A stretch of DNA of 64,000 nt from Whalleya microplaca (taxonomy: Eukaryota > Ascomycota > Sordariomycetes > Xylariales > Xylariaceae). This document shows positions 46,612-58,314 of the stretch, one piece after another. A model generated the notes under the pieces. That model searched no databases. It worked only from the letters and a program-made list of their open reading frames with translations, and was not told where the DNA came from. The position numbers and the translations under genes were made by a program. How positions within the stretch are numbered: the stretch's first letter is position 1; each line of letters begins with the position of its first letter. Where the stretch lies: positions 186,001-250,000 of the forward strand of contig MU385761.1 of NCBI GenBank assembly GCA_022497155.1. The letters run 5' to 3'.

Positions 46612-46758
46612 TGACGGATTAAAGGGGTATAATTCAGGTGGCTGGACGCCCCACAAGCTGTGGCTTATATATAGGAGGCTCTGCCTCCTCTGACTCTAGT
46701 GATGATACTTCTCTAATAATAACTACTATACTACTCATAACCTGCGTCTATTTCATCA
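46612..46758 (+). mobile_element. Solo LTR, family B
   Basis: 147 bp starting TGACGGATTA and ending TATTTCATCA, with perfect 5-bp flanks AGTGT (46607-46611 and 46759-46763). It includes a perfect hairpin AGGAGGC/TCT/GCCTCCT that is degraded in the other copy at 31950. It lies 215 bp beyond the stop codon of HET gene 2. Confidence 0.9.
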
Positions 46759-46763
46759 AGTGT

Positions 46764-48338
46764 CTATACAATCCTCGAAATTTGAGAATGGCATACTAGC
46801 CCGAGGTCACCGATGAGATTCCGTTGTTGCAGTGCACGCAGAAATTTCAAGTATGTATCCTTCTAGAATTGTAGCTTTCCTGCCAAGCACCAATCACTCA
46901 CGTAGTGTCTGGAATAAAAATTGTCACATTGATCGCAATTTAGAACCAACGCAAGACATTAGAGGGATCATAAACTAAGGGCTATTAAGCGACATTTGCT
47001 AGCATGGTAGATCTAAAGTGAAAATGTTAACTTGAATTGATATCACGAAAAGGCTCGACCTATAGTTGTCTACAAATGAACGCAGTCTTCTCGTCGGAAA
47101 CTCAACACATGTCATACCCCATCACTTCTCCATATAGTCTCATAAGCTTCCTTCAAGATAGGTACAATATTGAGTTAGACGTAGGTTTTATGTCTCATAA
47201 TTATTATCATTAGAAAAGCATTTTCACTGGAGTCCTATAGGGGCAGAGCCCCTACTATATGGAGCTTCAGGGCGTGGGACACATACCAGCCACCCCTATT
47301 CCGATATGCGAGAGTGTTCTCATTGAACTCTAAGGTTTGTCTTTTGAAGCCGTCCCAAACTTGTAAAGCCAAATCTAGGTATATAGAGTATTACCTTTGG
47401 AGGGGCAGGTAAATTTGATAACAAACTGATTAGGTGTCCAGTATATAGTTTCAATTCTATTATACTATTGAATTTATTATATATTAGTTGCCAGAAGAAT
47501 CCATTATCTACCCTACAGGGCGAGGTAGCATACAAGAGTCTTTGTATTTCATAATAACTTGCATAAACTGAATTATTCTACACGTAAATTATCATCTGTT
47601 ATTACTAGTGAACCAGAAATGAGTTTGACTGTCGAACACTATTATAGGTACGCCTTCAGGCAGACGCGCCCACTTTATCCAGTATCTTCGACGTAGTTAC
47701 TCGCGAGTAATGGTTTAATTGATTGAAGTCCATTAAAACCCATCCTACAAATTAGCTGTACAGTTAAGAAGGAATAGTCGATCAAATTGTCGGAGTGCTG
47801 TCAATCATCTGTCTCAAGGCATACTCAACACCACACAATGCCAAAACACGAGAATAAGCTAAAGTCCTGTGGCAGGATGTTCCCGTATCTATATTTTATA
47901 TGCTCCTTCAATCGCGGCCGATCGTATTAGTCTGATCTTCGCCTTTCACTAAAAATATTCCACGCAACTAGTTAAACCGTTTAAGTTCTTCAATGGTGCT
48001 GACATAACACTTGTGGTGGCAGCGCAATCCTTCCTGGTGGATCAGCCCGGCGACGAACCAGAACGTCACATGTAACTTTTTCGATGCGGCTCAGCCTTGC
48101 GAAACTCGCTCGTCGTGATAGTATGCCCGCGAGACTCGTTAAGAGCATTAACATGGCCCCAATGGCCGAATGGTAATGAGAGCATGGCTTACGAAGCCTC
48201 TGCTGGCGATATTCGGAGACAACATGAACGATGTCATACAGAGACAAATGGAAATCATATAAAGATGGCAACAATTAGGAGTATGAGTTTAGATCTCAGT
48301 GTACGCAGAGAAGCCATAGTCTTCACCAGATAGCAACC
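46764..48338. other. AT-rich intergenic region
   Basis: No gene recognised. A small perfect hairpin TAGGGGC/AGA/GCCCCTA lies at 47238-47254. A tRNA-like fragment at 48154-48200 is discussed under findings. The final 150 bp lead into the acetyltransferase gene. Confidence 0.5.
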
Positions 48339-49241
48339 ATGTCTCAACTCATGACCAACACTCACGGCGTCGTCCTGGACCCGCGATACCAGATCCGCCG
48401 AGTCGACCCCTCAGTCGGGGACTGGGCAAAGGCAATGGGGGTCGAAGGCTTCCTGCTGCGAGACGCGACGCTGTGGAAACCAATTCTGCCGGCACCCAAG
48501 ACGGCAAACGCACTCAAGGGGTTCCGGAAGCTGTCAGGCCACTACAACCACTCCATCATGAGCGGGCACTCATACGCCATCTTCGATACCCAGTATCGGT
48601 ATCGAAGGACGCAATCAGCGGCATACGGTGGGATGCTGTACTGGGACGAGCTGGACCCAAGGGAGTCTGGGTTCGAGAAGCACGGGCGGCGCAAGATGCT
48701 CGAGCGCATGGACTTCCCCATGGTATGCATCGCATTTGCCTTCGACGCCTTTGCACCGCGCTCCGAGTCCGCCACCGCGAAAATGCTCGATCTGCTACCG
48801 CTGCAGAGCCAGCTCGGCGCCTTTTTGGCCTCCATGGATCCACGGCCGATGGAGACGTGGGCCCCCACCGATTACGGACAGGTGCTGATCCGCTCGGGGT
48901 GCGTTACGAGGCCCGGATACGAGGGACAGGGTTTGGCCACGGCTCTGAACCAATTCGTGATGCTAGAGGCCAAGTGGCGCGGATTCTACGGCATCAATGT
49001 CGGAATGGGAAATGCGTCTATCTATCGCTCTTATATGAACCCTCCTCCAGGCGTCAGGAGCGAGGTCCTTTCGTACTGGGACTTCGAGGAAATCGAATTG
49101 GTCGATAAAAGGGGGCGCAAGATTCGACCCTATGTGGGCAGTGGAATGAAAGAAGGTTGGTATATTTGGTGCGACCTGACTGATCAGACATACCTCTATA
49201 CCAACACTATGCAGCCACTTATTTCTCAGTATGGGGCATGA
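48339..49241 (+). CDS. GNAT-family acetyltransferase
   Basis: 300 residues, no intron, starting MSQLMTNTHG. The acetyl-CoA motif is RPGYEGQGLATALNQF (191-206), matching the R/Q-X-X-G-X-G/A loop, followed by the helix and the strand YGINVGMGNASIYRSY typical of GNAT motif B. The N-terminal 170 residues form the variable substrate part. The gene is GC-rich against an AT-rich neighbourhood and stands alone, far from other conserved genes, so it may be accessory. Substrate unknown. Confidence 0.75.
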   Translation: MSQLMTNTHGVVLDPRYQIRRVDPSVGDWAKAMGVEGFLLRDATLWKPILPAPKTANALKGFRKLSGHYNHSIMSGHSYAIFDTQYRYRRTQSAAYGGMLYWDELDPRESGFEKHGRRKMLERMDFPMVCIAFAFDAFAPRSESATAKMLDLLPLQSQLGAFLASMDPRPMETWAPTDYGQVLIRSGCVTRPGYEGQGLATALNQFVMLEAKWRGFYGINVGMGNASIYRSYMNPPPGVRSEVLSYWDFEEIELVDKRGRKIRPYVGSGMKEGWYIWCDLTDQTYLYTNTMQPLISQYGA

Positions 49242-49796
49242 TTTATACTTTGGAAATCTCGGGGGCATCTGGATGGAGTTATGATAGACACGAAATTAGA
49301 ATAGGTAGATTGTACAGCATTATTAGACCTAGAAGATGCTCATGCATCCGGATGTAAGAGGGCTGGAACTTCTATATATAATTGTATACACTCCTTACTA
49401 CACGATATTTACATACTCAAGTTTATTCCGTGATCTCCAATCTATCATAAAGAAATACGGCAAGATGGTGAATTACGATGGTATATTCGTGGGAAACAAG
49501 ATTGGTGGAAAAAGCGATACCGCTAATACCGGTCAGATATTAGAGCCTCACATACTGTGTAACAAAGATTATGACGAAGAAGTAGAAGCCAAAGATAAGG
49601 TCACCCGAGGAAGACCCAGCGAATATATTAAGAAGTATACCAAGGGATTCAAATTACTAAATATATAGCTTAATATATATGTCTTAGCACGCCGAACACC
49701 CCATAGGAAGTCATGAGAATGTGTTCTACATTTGTTTCTTCCAGCTTCAAATATACATATACGGTTACACCTTTTATTGGGTACGAGGCACACCCC
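49242..49796. other. Short intergenic region, possible small ORF
   Basis: A + frame at 49336-49668 (110 codons, MLMHPDVRGLEL...) has a hydrophobic start, then a Lys-rich end with GRPSEYIKKY. It has no recognisable relative and is AT-rich; I give it about 20% chance of being real. Confidence 0.4.
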
Positions 49797-50639
49797 CTAA
49801 GAGCTCCTCCCCTTAATTTTCTCTGCACCCTCTCGACCCACCCTCAGCGTTTCCAATTCAGCAAAACCGGCCCAGTAGAGCAATCTCACTATTATATTTG
49901 GCTTTCCCACTTTTGTTATTTCACTAGATGGGAACATCAAATCAGCATGGTGTCTAGAAGATTTTGTCATGCCTCCCCTGGACATTTCATGTACGTACCC
50001 CTGAACAATCCTCCCCGCAACCCAACGATTCAACGCCAGATTCCCACAAAGCACCACCAGGAACAACTGCGGCCCCATCGGCACCTCCGTATCATGCAAG
50101 CACAGCAGACACGCGACGAACATGGCCGCGGCGTACACTGCCCGGTACGACGGCAGCACGTGCAGGAGCCCCATGGCCTTGATCAGGACCCGGGGGTACA
50201 TGAACGCGTTTAGGATACGCAGTGTAGCGCGGTGGTAAAAGGGGCTCCGTCCCGCAAATGCCGCGATCTCTAACATCGCTCGTATTGCCGCGAGAGACTG
50301 GTGTGTTGGGCGAGTGAGAACGGGGTCGCCCATCTTGCGGTCCCGGGCCAGTTGGAAGCTGGTCAGCGAGTGGGCGAGGCAGAGGGCCAGGTCGGTGGTC
50401 TGGGGGACTACAGGGCCATGTACGGCCCTGAGGTGGTAGCGGATGACTTCGGCGAGGGCGAGCAGGACGTGTATTATTAAGAGCTTATACCGTGATGGCT
50501 TGAAGTATTTCTTCGTTATGGGCAGGGCGTGCCGTAGGGTATGCTGTGAAAAGATGTATATGTATGAGCTGAACACCCAGACAAGTTCGAGATGTGCCAA
50601 GGATGTTGGCCCAACGAATAGGCTTGGGAGCCAAGACAT
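49797..50639 (-). CDS. Multi-pass membrane protein of unknown function
   Basis: 280 residues from ATG at 50639 (MSWLPSLFVGPT). Four hydrophobic segments stand out: LAHLELVWVFSSYIYIFS, LLIIHVLLALAEVI, AVYAAAMFVACLLCL and QLFLVVLCGNLAL, with conserved-looking polar stretches such as RKMGDPVLTRPTHQ between them. I do not recognise the family. No signal peptide apart from the first helix. The C-terminus is basic and cytosolic-looking. It is a clean frame with normal codon use, so probably a real gene. Confidence 0.65.
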   Translation of the reverse strand: MSWLPSLFVGPTSLAHLELVWVFSSYIYIFSQHTLRHALPITKKYFKPSRYKLLIIHVLLALAEVIRYHLRAVHGPVVPQTTDLALCLAHSLTSFQLARDRKMGDPVLTRPTHQSLAAIRAMLEIAAFAGRSPFYHRATLRILNAFMYPRVLIKAMGLLHVLPSYRAVYAAAMFVACLLCLHDTEVPMGPQLFLVVLCGNLALNRWVAGRIVQGYVHEMSRGGMTKSSRHHADLMFPSSEITKVGKPNIIVRLLYWAGFAELETLRVGREGAEKIKGRSS

Positions 50640-51500
50640 GATCACGGGGATTTCGGGAGGACTTGGGGGAGAGTACTGGATGAGTAGGTAGTAGTTTGAA
50701 CGATAGCCTGAACAACTGGGGATTTATACTGCTTTAATATGACGAGATACACTCCGAATTTCACCATCTATAGAGCATGGGGCTTATCCTCTACGCTGCC
50801 CGTGTGACACTGTAGATTCCCGTTCATAGAAGTCACAGAGTATGTGTGATATCCCAACGGCCAACCTCATATGTTGCCAGTACAGCTTGGTGGATCTCCG
50901 TATACATTCTGCATGCCAGTGGCTAGCAGTCGCCCAACACGGAGACTAGTGCTTATAGGGCATAGCCAATTGTCAGGGAGTATAGGGCTGACGGGGGGCT
51001 AACGTGAGGATCCCACCCGGCAATGTATCATCGGTCCGCCTCCCTCGGCTGGGGGAGTCATTGGTACAACGCATGTATATAGGGTTACATCGCTGTTCCC
51101 GTTGGTTTGGTATGGCAGTGGCTGATGACGTTGACAGCTTCGATTGCGATAGTAGGCAACTATGCCTAGATTAGGCTTGACTCTCGCTCCACTATAATAC
51201 AAAGAGCAACAGCTTCTGATTGCCTTTTCAGAGGCTATTTTTGGACCCCACGAATAGTATCGAATCTTACGACATTCCATGACTACAACGGAACAGCGGA
51301 ATATAGTTGAGACGTTATAGGCGACTGTCAGCATGTGATAGATTCGAGGCAAAAAGCTAGATGACAAGACATGCCAGCGGAATGACTATACATATGCTGC
51401 GCAGAAATACCTAGTTTCCTAAAATCCCATGTCTCATTTCCAATCCTAATTTTAGTTATGGTAAGATTCGTGCTACGAAGAAACCTCGTGATACTCAGGA
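50640..51500. other. Intergenic, no gene seen
   Basis: Promoter region of the membrane protein gene and 3' region of the GH2 gene. No repeats or RNA genes recognised. Confidence 0.5.
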
Positions 51501-54060
51501 TTACGCTTCCTTTGGCAGACCATCGTAATAGAGCTTCCGCGCCGCGTCAAAGATCTTCTTGACCTCCGTCGCCGGGATCTTTTCTCTCCGATCGAACGAG
51601 TAAAGGCCGTTGACCTCCTGCTCGACGTCCGTCCTGCAGGCGAACATGTGTCAGCAACTGAAACCTATACTGACCCCTCCCCCCTATCTTCCGATCTACT
51701 GATAGGCACTTACAGCTGGGTATACACAAACGAGCAGATGTGGCCCGGCTTAACAACAGCCATGACCAGCGCCTCGATGCGCTTGAGCAAATCCTTCGGA
51801 TCGCTCGCAGTCGTATAGCCCCAGTCGCGCTCGCCCTTCTGCTCCTCGGACGCGGGCGCGATGTTGACGCCGGCGAACTCGGTGTTGAGCACGGGCGCGC
51901 CCTCGCGGTGGCGGGAGCCCTCGTCGACGGAGCCGTCCAGGGCCGTCGCGGGGCCGACGAAGAAGTCGCGGTCCGCGAGCTTCTTGCCCAGGATGCCGTC
52001 CAGCGTCGCGCACGTCTTCGCCAGCTCCGGCGCGTCCGAGTAGTCGTGGAACGTGCTCAGGTCGTTGCACACGTGCTCCCAGCCGCAGTTGTCGTTGACG
52101 GGGCGCGTGGGATCGAGCGTCCTGCGGAGCGTGTGAGCTTAGCGTCAGCATTTAGGCCGGAAAAAGTACAACGAGATAGTGTTGAGTCAATGCGTGGGGG
52201 GTGAATCTTACTTAGTAATATAGTAGAGGGAGCGGATATGGTTACGCTGTTACATCAGCCGAAGTTAGCGATGACTCCATTTGGTTATTTTTGGGCCGCG
52301 TTTCAAGTCAAGTCATTGTTCGACTTGACTCCATTGTGCTTCTCCGTGACTCAAACTGTTCCCAAAAGAAAACAAGACTTGACTTGTCTTGACTTGACGG
52401 AAACTCTATTTTGAGAACCACCCGCAGTATAAGACAGAGGCGAATTCAAGTTCCACGACCTCCAACCGCGCCATGTCTCGGGAAACCCACAGCCCATCTC
52501 TGAATAAAACAAGGCTAAACAATCACTTACCTGCTGCACATTATCCTTCAGATTCGGATACGCCCAGCTCTCATTCACAGGCGTCCAGGTGACGATGGAG
52601 GGGTGATTGAGATCCCGCTTCACCGCGTCCGTCCACTCGGCACTGAACCGCTCGGCATAGTCCTCGGAGAACTCGTACGCGTTCGCCATCTCGCCCCAGA
52701 CAAGGTACCCCAGGCGATCGGCCCAGTACAGGAAGATCGGGTCCTCGAGCTTCTGGTGCTTGCGGCAGCCGTTGAAGCCCATCTTCTTCGCCAGCTCGAT
52801 GTCTGTTTTCAGGGCCTCGGGCGACGGCGCCGTCAGCCCCGTCTCCGGCCAGTACCCCTGGTCCAGCACCAGCGCCTGGAAGAGCGGGCGCCCGTTCAGC
52901 CGCAGCGTGCGGTCGCCCGCGTTCCAGTCGATGTGCCGGAAGCCCGTGTACGTGTCGACGGCGTCGACAGGCTTGCCCTCCGCATCTAACAAGGAGATCC
53001 GCACGTCGTACAGCGTCGGGTGGTCCGGCGACCACAGCGCCAGGTTGCCCTTCCACGCCGCCTCGGCGTCGTACGGCACGGCGTCCTTGAGCGCCTGCGG
53101 CGCCTCCGCCTTCTGCGCGTCCGTCAGCGACAGCGGCAGGTTGATCGTCACGTAGTCCTTGTCGCCGGGAAGATTGCCCTTCTGCTTGACGATGCTGAGC
53201 CCGTGCAGACTCCCCTCGATCTCGACGCTATACGCGTGCCCCGCGCGCCGCCCCTGGACGGCCACCCGCGCCTCGAGCACGCCGTCCCCGATGCGGTTGG
53301 CCCTCAGCACGGTGCCCGCGCTGCTATCTCCGATGCGCGTGGGCGGGAGCACCTCGAGCCAGACGGGCTGCCAGACGCCGCTCGACGGCGTGTAGAAGAT
53401 GCTCTCGGGGCGCGGGGCCCAGTACTGCTTCCCGCGGGGCTGCGCCAGGTCGTGCGGCGAGTCGCGGATCCGCAGCACCACGTACACGCGGCTCTTGCCG
53501 ATGTACTCGAGCGCGTTGTCGAGCGCGTCCGTGAGGTCGACGTCGAAGGGCACGTGCCCGCCGACGTGGTGCGCGAGCGGGTAGCCCGCGGCCCACAGGC
53601 TGACTTCATAATCCACGGCGCCGAAGCGCAGGATAACCCTTTCCCCGGCCTGGCGCTCGGCGTCCGAGCGCGGGTCCTCGACCGCGCGGTCGTACCAGAG
53701 CACCTCGTGCGCGCCGTCGTCGAAGACGCCGGAGGCGGGCGTCTGGAAGACGAAGGGCACGTTGATGGGTTTTTTCGTGTGCTCCTTGGCCTCGGGCGCC
53801 TTCTTCTGGAACCCTTTTTCCTTGAGCTCGGGGAAGGCGGCGAGGCGCTGGGCCTCGGTCTGCGCGTCCTCGCTGCCGGGGGCGGTGGAGGAGGAGACGG
53901 TGACGGATTTGGGCACGCCGGTGCGGAACCAGGCCTGCTGCAGGCCGACGTCGTCGTCGTCGAAGAGGATGGACCAGCCGTCGTTGATGGGCGTCCAGCG
54001 GTTGCCGGCGTGCACGAAGTCGGGGCGCGGGTAGTGCTCTTTGGAGTTGTACGCCGCCAT
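51501..54060 (-). CDS. Glycoside hydrolase family 2 protein (beta-galactosidase/glucuronidase type)
   Basis: Four exons (52531-54060, 52212-52246, 51714-52121, 51501-51633) give 701 residues; exon 2 is only 35 nt. The order is sugar-binding jelly-roll domain (GVWQPVWLEVLPPTRI), immunoglobulin-like domain, then a TIM barrel. Acid/base Glu497 sits in TWTPVNESW; nucleophile Glu603 in APVLNTEFAG; other barrel marks are GFNGCRKHQKLEDPIFLYWADRLGYLVW. No signal peptide (start MAAYNSKEHYPRPDF), so it is probably intracellular. Intron 1 is the longest in the window (284 nt). The exact sugar is not deducible. The coding sequence is very GC-rich, giving long antisense frames that are not genes. Confidence 0.9.
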
Positions 54061-54894
54061 GGTTTCTTTGGTTCTAATTCACCCTGGTTTATTCACACGC
54101 TGGTTACTCTTCTCTTCCCCTTCCAATTGACTACCTACGAAGCACGAGGGAGCAATGGGCACGTTTATTATAGGTAGGACTTCTACGAAGGAGGCAGGTT
54201 AGGTTAGGTAAGTAAAAGGAGAGAGCTCTTATTCATTCATTCCCGCTTGTGAAGGGGTGATCGTTGCTGGACCCTACCTAGCTATCTATCTGCAAAGCAT
54301 CCATGGAGAGATTCAAGGTTGTCCCGCGCCGGTCCTGCACGACAGACGACAGATTGCCAACTGCTAACGTGTCACGGCCCATTTCTATGAAACGTGAGGA
54401 GAAGTTGACGTCACGTCGGGCCAATGACAGGGTATGGGATATCTAAAAATTGGACACCAACTGCAGCCGTTTTCATAGTGTGTTGAAGATCGTCGTGGAA
54501 TTGACAAAAATTGAAGATTTTGTTGGAAGAACGGCAAGACGGGAAGGTTGCTAATGGGACTATATAAATCGCTTAGGTGCCTAGCTGGAGCGAGGTGGAT
54601 TTATTACTTCGCGATGGATCCGATGACTAAGGTGCATGCGAATAGGCCAGCGTTAGATGGAACCTCACGATGGCATCAAGTATGGACCCTTAAATCCTTT
54701 CGGCAATATCCTTCATTAATCTACAGCATCATTACCTCGTTCTATAGAATCATGTATCACATGCCCGAGTCTCGAGACCAATTAACCGTCCACAACGCCT
54801 ATCAATGATATTGGCGAGACCACTTATACATCAATCCAAGCAAAAGCAGTCCTCTTGACCCCCTTCTAAGTTCCATACCTAGGAGTCGCAGGAT
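54061..54894. promoter_or_regulatory. GH2 promoter and MCM4 3' region
   Basis: 834 bp. A perfect CRE (TGACGTCA) lies at 54406-54413. A short + frame around 54554-54808 has no recognisable domain and is not called. Confidence 0.45.
54406..54413. promoter_or_regulatory. CRE-like palindrome TGACGTCA
   Basis: Perfect 8-bp CRE, about 346 bp upstream of the GH2 start codon, followed by another ACGTC. A bZIP site is inferred from sequence alone. Confidence 0.4.
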
Positions 54895-57800
54895 TTATGC
54901 AACGCCGGTAACCCGCCTCACACTCCTTCTGGCTCCATCACCAGAGATCATAACCGCACCCTCCATCTCCAGCGCTCTCATGGTCTCGGCAAAGTCTGCC
55001 GGTTCGACAGGCACGCTCGCGCCCTCGCCTAGCCGTCTGCTGACTTCGCTAAATCTTATACTCTGACCCCCACCCGTCAGCTCATCCAGCAGGCGCAGCA
55101 CGGCTTCCTTCAGCTCCGCCTTGCGCTTGCGCTCGGCGGCGCTGGTGCCTTCGGTAAGCAGGCTCATGTCAATACGACCCTGGGCGTCCGTCGCCGCCGT
55201 CTTCAGGGCCGACTGGATCAGTCGCTCCGCTTCGAGCACGTCGGCCTTGGTCACGGTTTGCGAGAGTCGCATCTTCGCGTGGGCCTCGGCCAGGCGGATC
55301 ATCGACTCGAGCTGACGGGTCGTGGCGGTAATGCGCTTTTCTGCCGCGCGTACGTCCTGACCGAGCTTGCGCATCTTTACGTAAGCATCCACGAGGGCTT
55401 GCGAGGCATCCTGGGATAATTGCGGATGGATATAAGTACGAGCGTAAGATATGTAGGACGTCAAGAACTCCACCGGCTGTAGACACTGTTAGTATATGTA
55501 TTCAATACGAAACCGAAGTTAGACTCACCAATATCTCATTGCTGGAAGGAGCGGAGTGGGGCTTGTCCTCAAGATACATGGAGAGTAGATGTCGCGCCAA
55601 TCTGCGGTCATTGGATTCGTTGACACGATCAAGGATGAGGTAGACGAGGTCAAATCTAGACAGTAAGGTCGGTGGTAGATCGATATTCTGCGGAACAGGC
55701 AGATCCGGATTATATCGAGAACCAATTGGGTTAGCCGAGGCCAAGATGCTGGTTCTGGCGTTCAATGTAGTGATAATGCCAGCCTTAGCTACCGACACCG
55801 TCTGCTGCTCCATGACTTCGTGAAGGACAGAACGAGTGGAATCTGACATCTTATCGAACTCGTCAATGCAGCAAACGCCACCATCAGAAAGAACCAAAGC
55901 GCCAGATTCTAGAACCAGTTGCCGAGTCTCAGGGTCACGGCTAACATACGCAGTTAGACCGACTGCAGAAGATCCCTTGCCACTGGTATATACACCTCGT
56001 GGCGCTATTTTGTGGATGTATTTGAGTAACTGAGACTTCGAGGTGGAGGGGTCACCGCAAAGCAAGACGTTTATGTCGCCTCTGTATTTCGGGCTACCAC
56101 CTTTCTCAAAGGTCTTGTTCGTGCCTCCAAACATTTGAAGAAGAATTCCTTTCTTGACATCGTCCATCTCATAAATCGATGGAGCCAGTGACCGAGAGAG
56201 GAGCTCGTAGATATCAGAGCGAGCGGCAGTGGCTTTGATTTTCTCTTCCTCTTCAGGGGTGATTTTCCGGGTCTCCTCGATGAGATTCTCCTCATCGTTG
56301 TTCTTGTCATCCAGAGTAGAGGGGTCCGCATCCATTCGCTTGTCGTCAACCTTGGCAACGTGGACAACATCGACGAACGTCTTGAAGATGCTCTTGACTG
56401 TGCGCATGCGCGGGTTGACTCTGACCGGGCTGACTCGGTAAATGCCTGTGATCTTAATACGATCACCGGCTTTACAGAAATCCACCAACTCATTATAAAC
56501 ACAAACTGAGACGGAATGCGGTGTCTGTCCAGCAGGAATAGCATCGGGCGTTTCCTGCAACTTGATAACTTGTTTATCCTCGAATTCGCATCTGTTGTGA
56601 ACGATCTGCATCGAGTTTTTGGAGTTGCACAGGGGTCTTGGGCATTCAATAGGTTCCCGAATTTTGCCTCGGTCCAGGCCAACCAGAAGCGAGTGGCTGC
56701 AAACGTTGCATCGGAAGAACGCTTGTCTCATATCTGGGATGACAGGCGTTGTTCGGATCACAAGACCCTTGATGCAAATCAGCTTGTCCATATCCGAGGG
56801 ATTGAGGTCTCGCAAATTGGTAACATCATCTAATCCCCAAGGTCGAGTCATATAAGTCTGATCCATGACCTTTTCCTCTAGAGTTGGACCTTGCTGAGGT
56901 CTTTGAGAAGGCTGGGGCTCTTCGTTCCTCTCTGAGCTGGGGATTTGCAGGTCAGAGCTGGGTGCCGAACTACGCTGTGTTGCCGACGCTCCATTGCTCT
57001 GGCTCCTTTGCTTCGCCGTCTCGGCTTGTGCAAGCTCGATCATCACATCATGAACAGACTGATCCATCAGGGGCACTATTTCCTGGGGATAATGCTGGAT
57101 TTGGTGCCACATTTTCCTGGTGGGAGGATAGAGCTTGAAGTCTCGGATATCTACATAGAGGATACGCTGGCCTAGGAGAAGCATCGTCTGGAGCTCCTCC
57201 CAGTATGGCTTCGAAGTGGCGTCGGGGTCTGCGTCGGTCTCTTCCGTAGTCATGCCCAAACCCCACATTCGGTACTTCTTGGTAAAGTTCCGCAAGAAAT
57301 CCTTGAAGGCGGCATAGGTATCGTCAATGGAGACGGTGGTACCCCAAATGGTAGCATTATCCTGTCCACCGAGGGCATCGGCATCGGACGTATTGGGGTT
57401 TAAAGTAGAGAAGGTTGCAGCATCGGAATGGACCTCTCGGACAACACGACCAGCATCATCCAGAATGACCCGACTGCTGCCCCGAGGACCGCCGCTGAAG
57501 ATCTCTGAATTGATATCGCCTCTTCGGCTGGTCCTATTGGCACGCGGTGTTCGCGAAGAACCGACAAATAGGTTGCTGCTCTCGCTTCGAAGATCGGACT
57601 GAGGGTGCAAAGCACGACCAGGGCTGGAGCTCGGCTCATACCGAATAGGTGAGGATTCTGAAATATTGGTTAGTTTGTTGGTACTTTGTATTGTTGTTAG
57701 TAGTAGTATTCTGCTTACCACCCATAAGGGGTCTAGCCCTTGGAGTGCGATCGCCATCATTGTCGCATGACTGTGTCATGCCACCCAACGGTGAACTAGG

Positions 57801-58079
57801 AGCAGCGTGGGCGTTTGCATTGGTGCTCTGGCTGTCGGTGTTGTGTCGCAAGGCAGGCGACTCCCTATCATTGGCATTGGCATTGGCATTGGCATTGGCG
57901 GGAGAGGAATTGTAGAAGAGAGGGCTCGAAGCCAGTTGCGACGTGCGAGCATTGCGAGGAGTGCCTCCATTCTGGGCCGCGTTCGCAGGACTGCTGCGAG
58001 GGGCTTGGGAACTGCGTGTATTCCGGTTGGGAGTGCCGGCTTGCGAGCTCCGCGTGCGTCGTTGAGAAGGCGAAGACAT
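54895..58079 (-). CDS. MCM4: MCM4 replicative helicase subunit
   Basis: Three exons (57719-58079, 55529-57657, 54895-55476; introns 61 and 52 nt) give 1023 residues. It is one of six subunits of the MCM2-7 helicase loaded at replication origins. The N-terminal ~175 residues are Ser/Arg/Pro-rich, with SP/TP sites of the kind targeted by CDK and an Ala-Asn repeat (NANANANAN) from a TTGGCA microsatellite. A zinc motif CNVC...CPRPLC lies near residue 435-460. Walker A is GDPSTSKSQLL near residue 655, Walker B is CIDEFDKM, and the arginine finger is SRFDLVYLI. The C-terminal winged helix ends RRVTGVA. All catalytic motifs are intact. Confidence 0.96.
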
Positions 58080-58234
58080 TTTGATTCACTATGATCGTAT
58101 AGTGTAGTGAGCGTTGTCTTCGATGTGGAAAGGAGTTGACTGGAGAAAGTCGTCGAGACGGTGAAGGTGGGGGGGGGGGGGGGGATATGGGCGGAAATGG
58201 GTCCCAGAAAATTCGCGTAAAATACAGGCAATGA

Positions 58235-58240
58235 ACGCGT
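58235..58240. promoter_or_regulatory. MCB box ACGCGT
   Basis: Exact MluI cell-cycle box, 156 bp upstream of the MCM4 start. Control by an MBF-like factor is inferred from the known regulation of MCM genes in yeasts. Confidence 0.55.
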
Positions 58241-58279
58241 CGAAAGGGGCCAGACGCGACTTCTTCGCGTAAAGTGGAA

Positions 58280-58314
58280 GTTATGAAACGCTTAATTAAG
58301 CGCGTATTCATAAC
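58280..58314. repeat. Nested palindrome in MCM4 promoter
   Basis: The 14-bp perfect palindrome CGCTTAATTAAGCG (58289-58302) is flanked by GTTATGAA on the left and TTCATAAC on the right, which are exact complements. The whole can form a cruciform. Role unknown. Confidence 0.85.

Noticed and set aside
31950..46758. A single 14.8-kb retrotransposon bounded by the two family-B LTRs
   Set aside because: Each LTR has its own, different 5-bp duplication, and the interval carries HET, WD40 and membrane-protein genes rather than gag/pol.
48473..49108. 211-codon frame overlapping the GNAT gene
   Set aside because: Same strand, other frame, Arg-rich; the GNAT frame has the acetyl-CoA motif.
53020..54177. 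385-codon + strand frame opposite the GH2 gene
   Set aside because: It lies antisense to a well-supported GH2 exon; long antisense frames are expected in very GC-rich coding DNA, and its composition (Arg/Val/Ala/Gly) matches no family.
54554..54808. Small + strand ORF between GH2 and MCM4
   Set aside because: No domain, signal or conservation evidence; sits in a promoter region.
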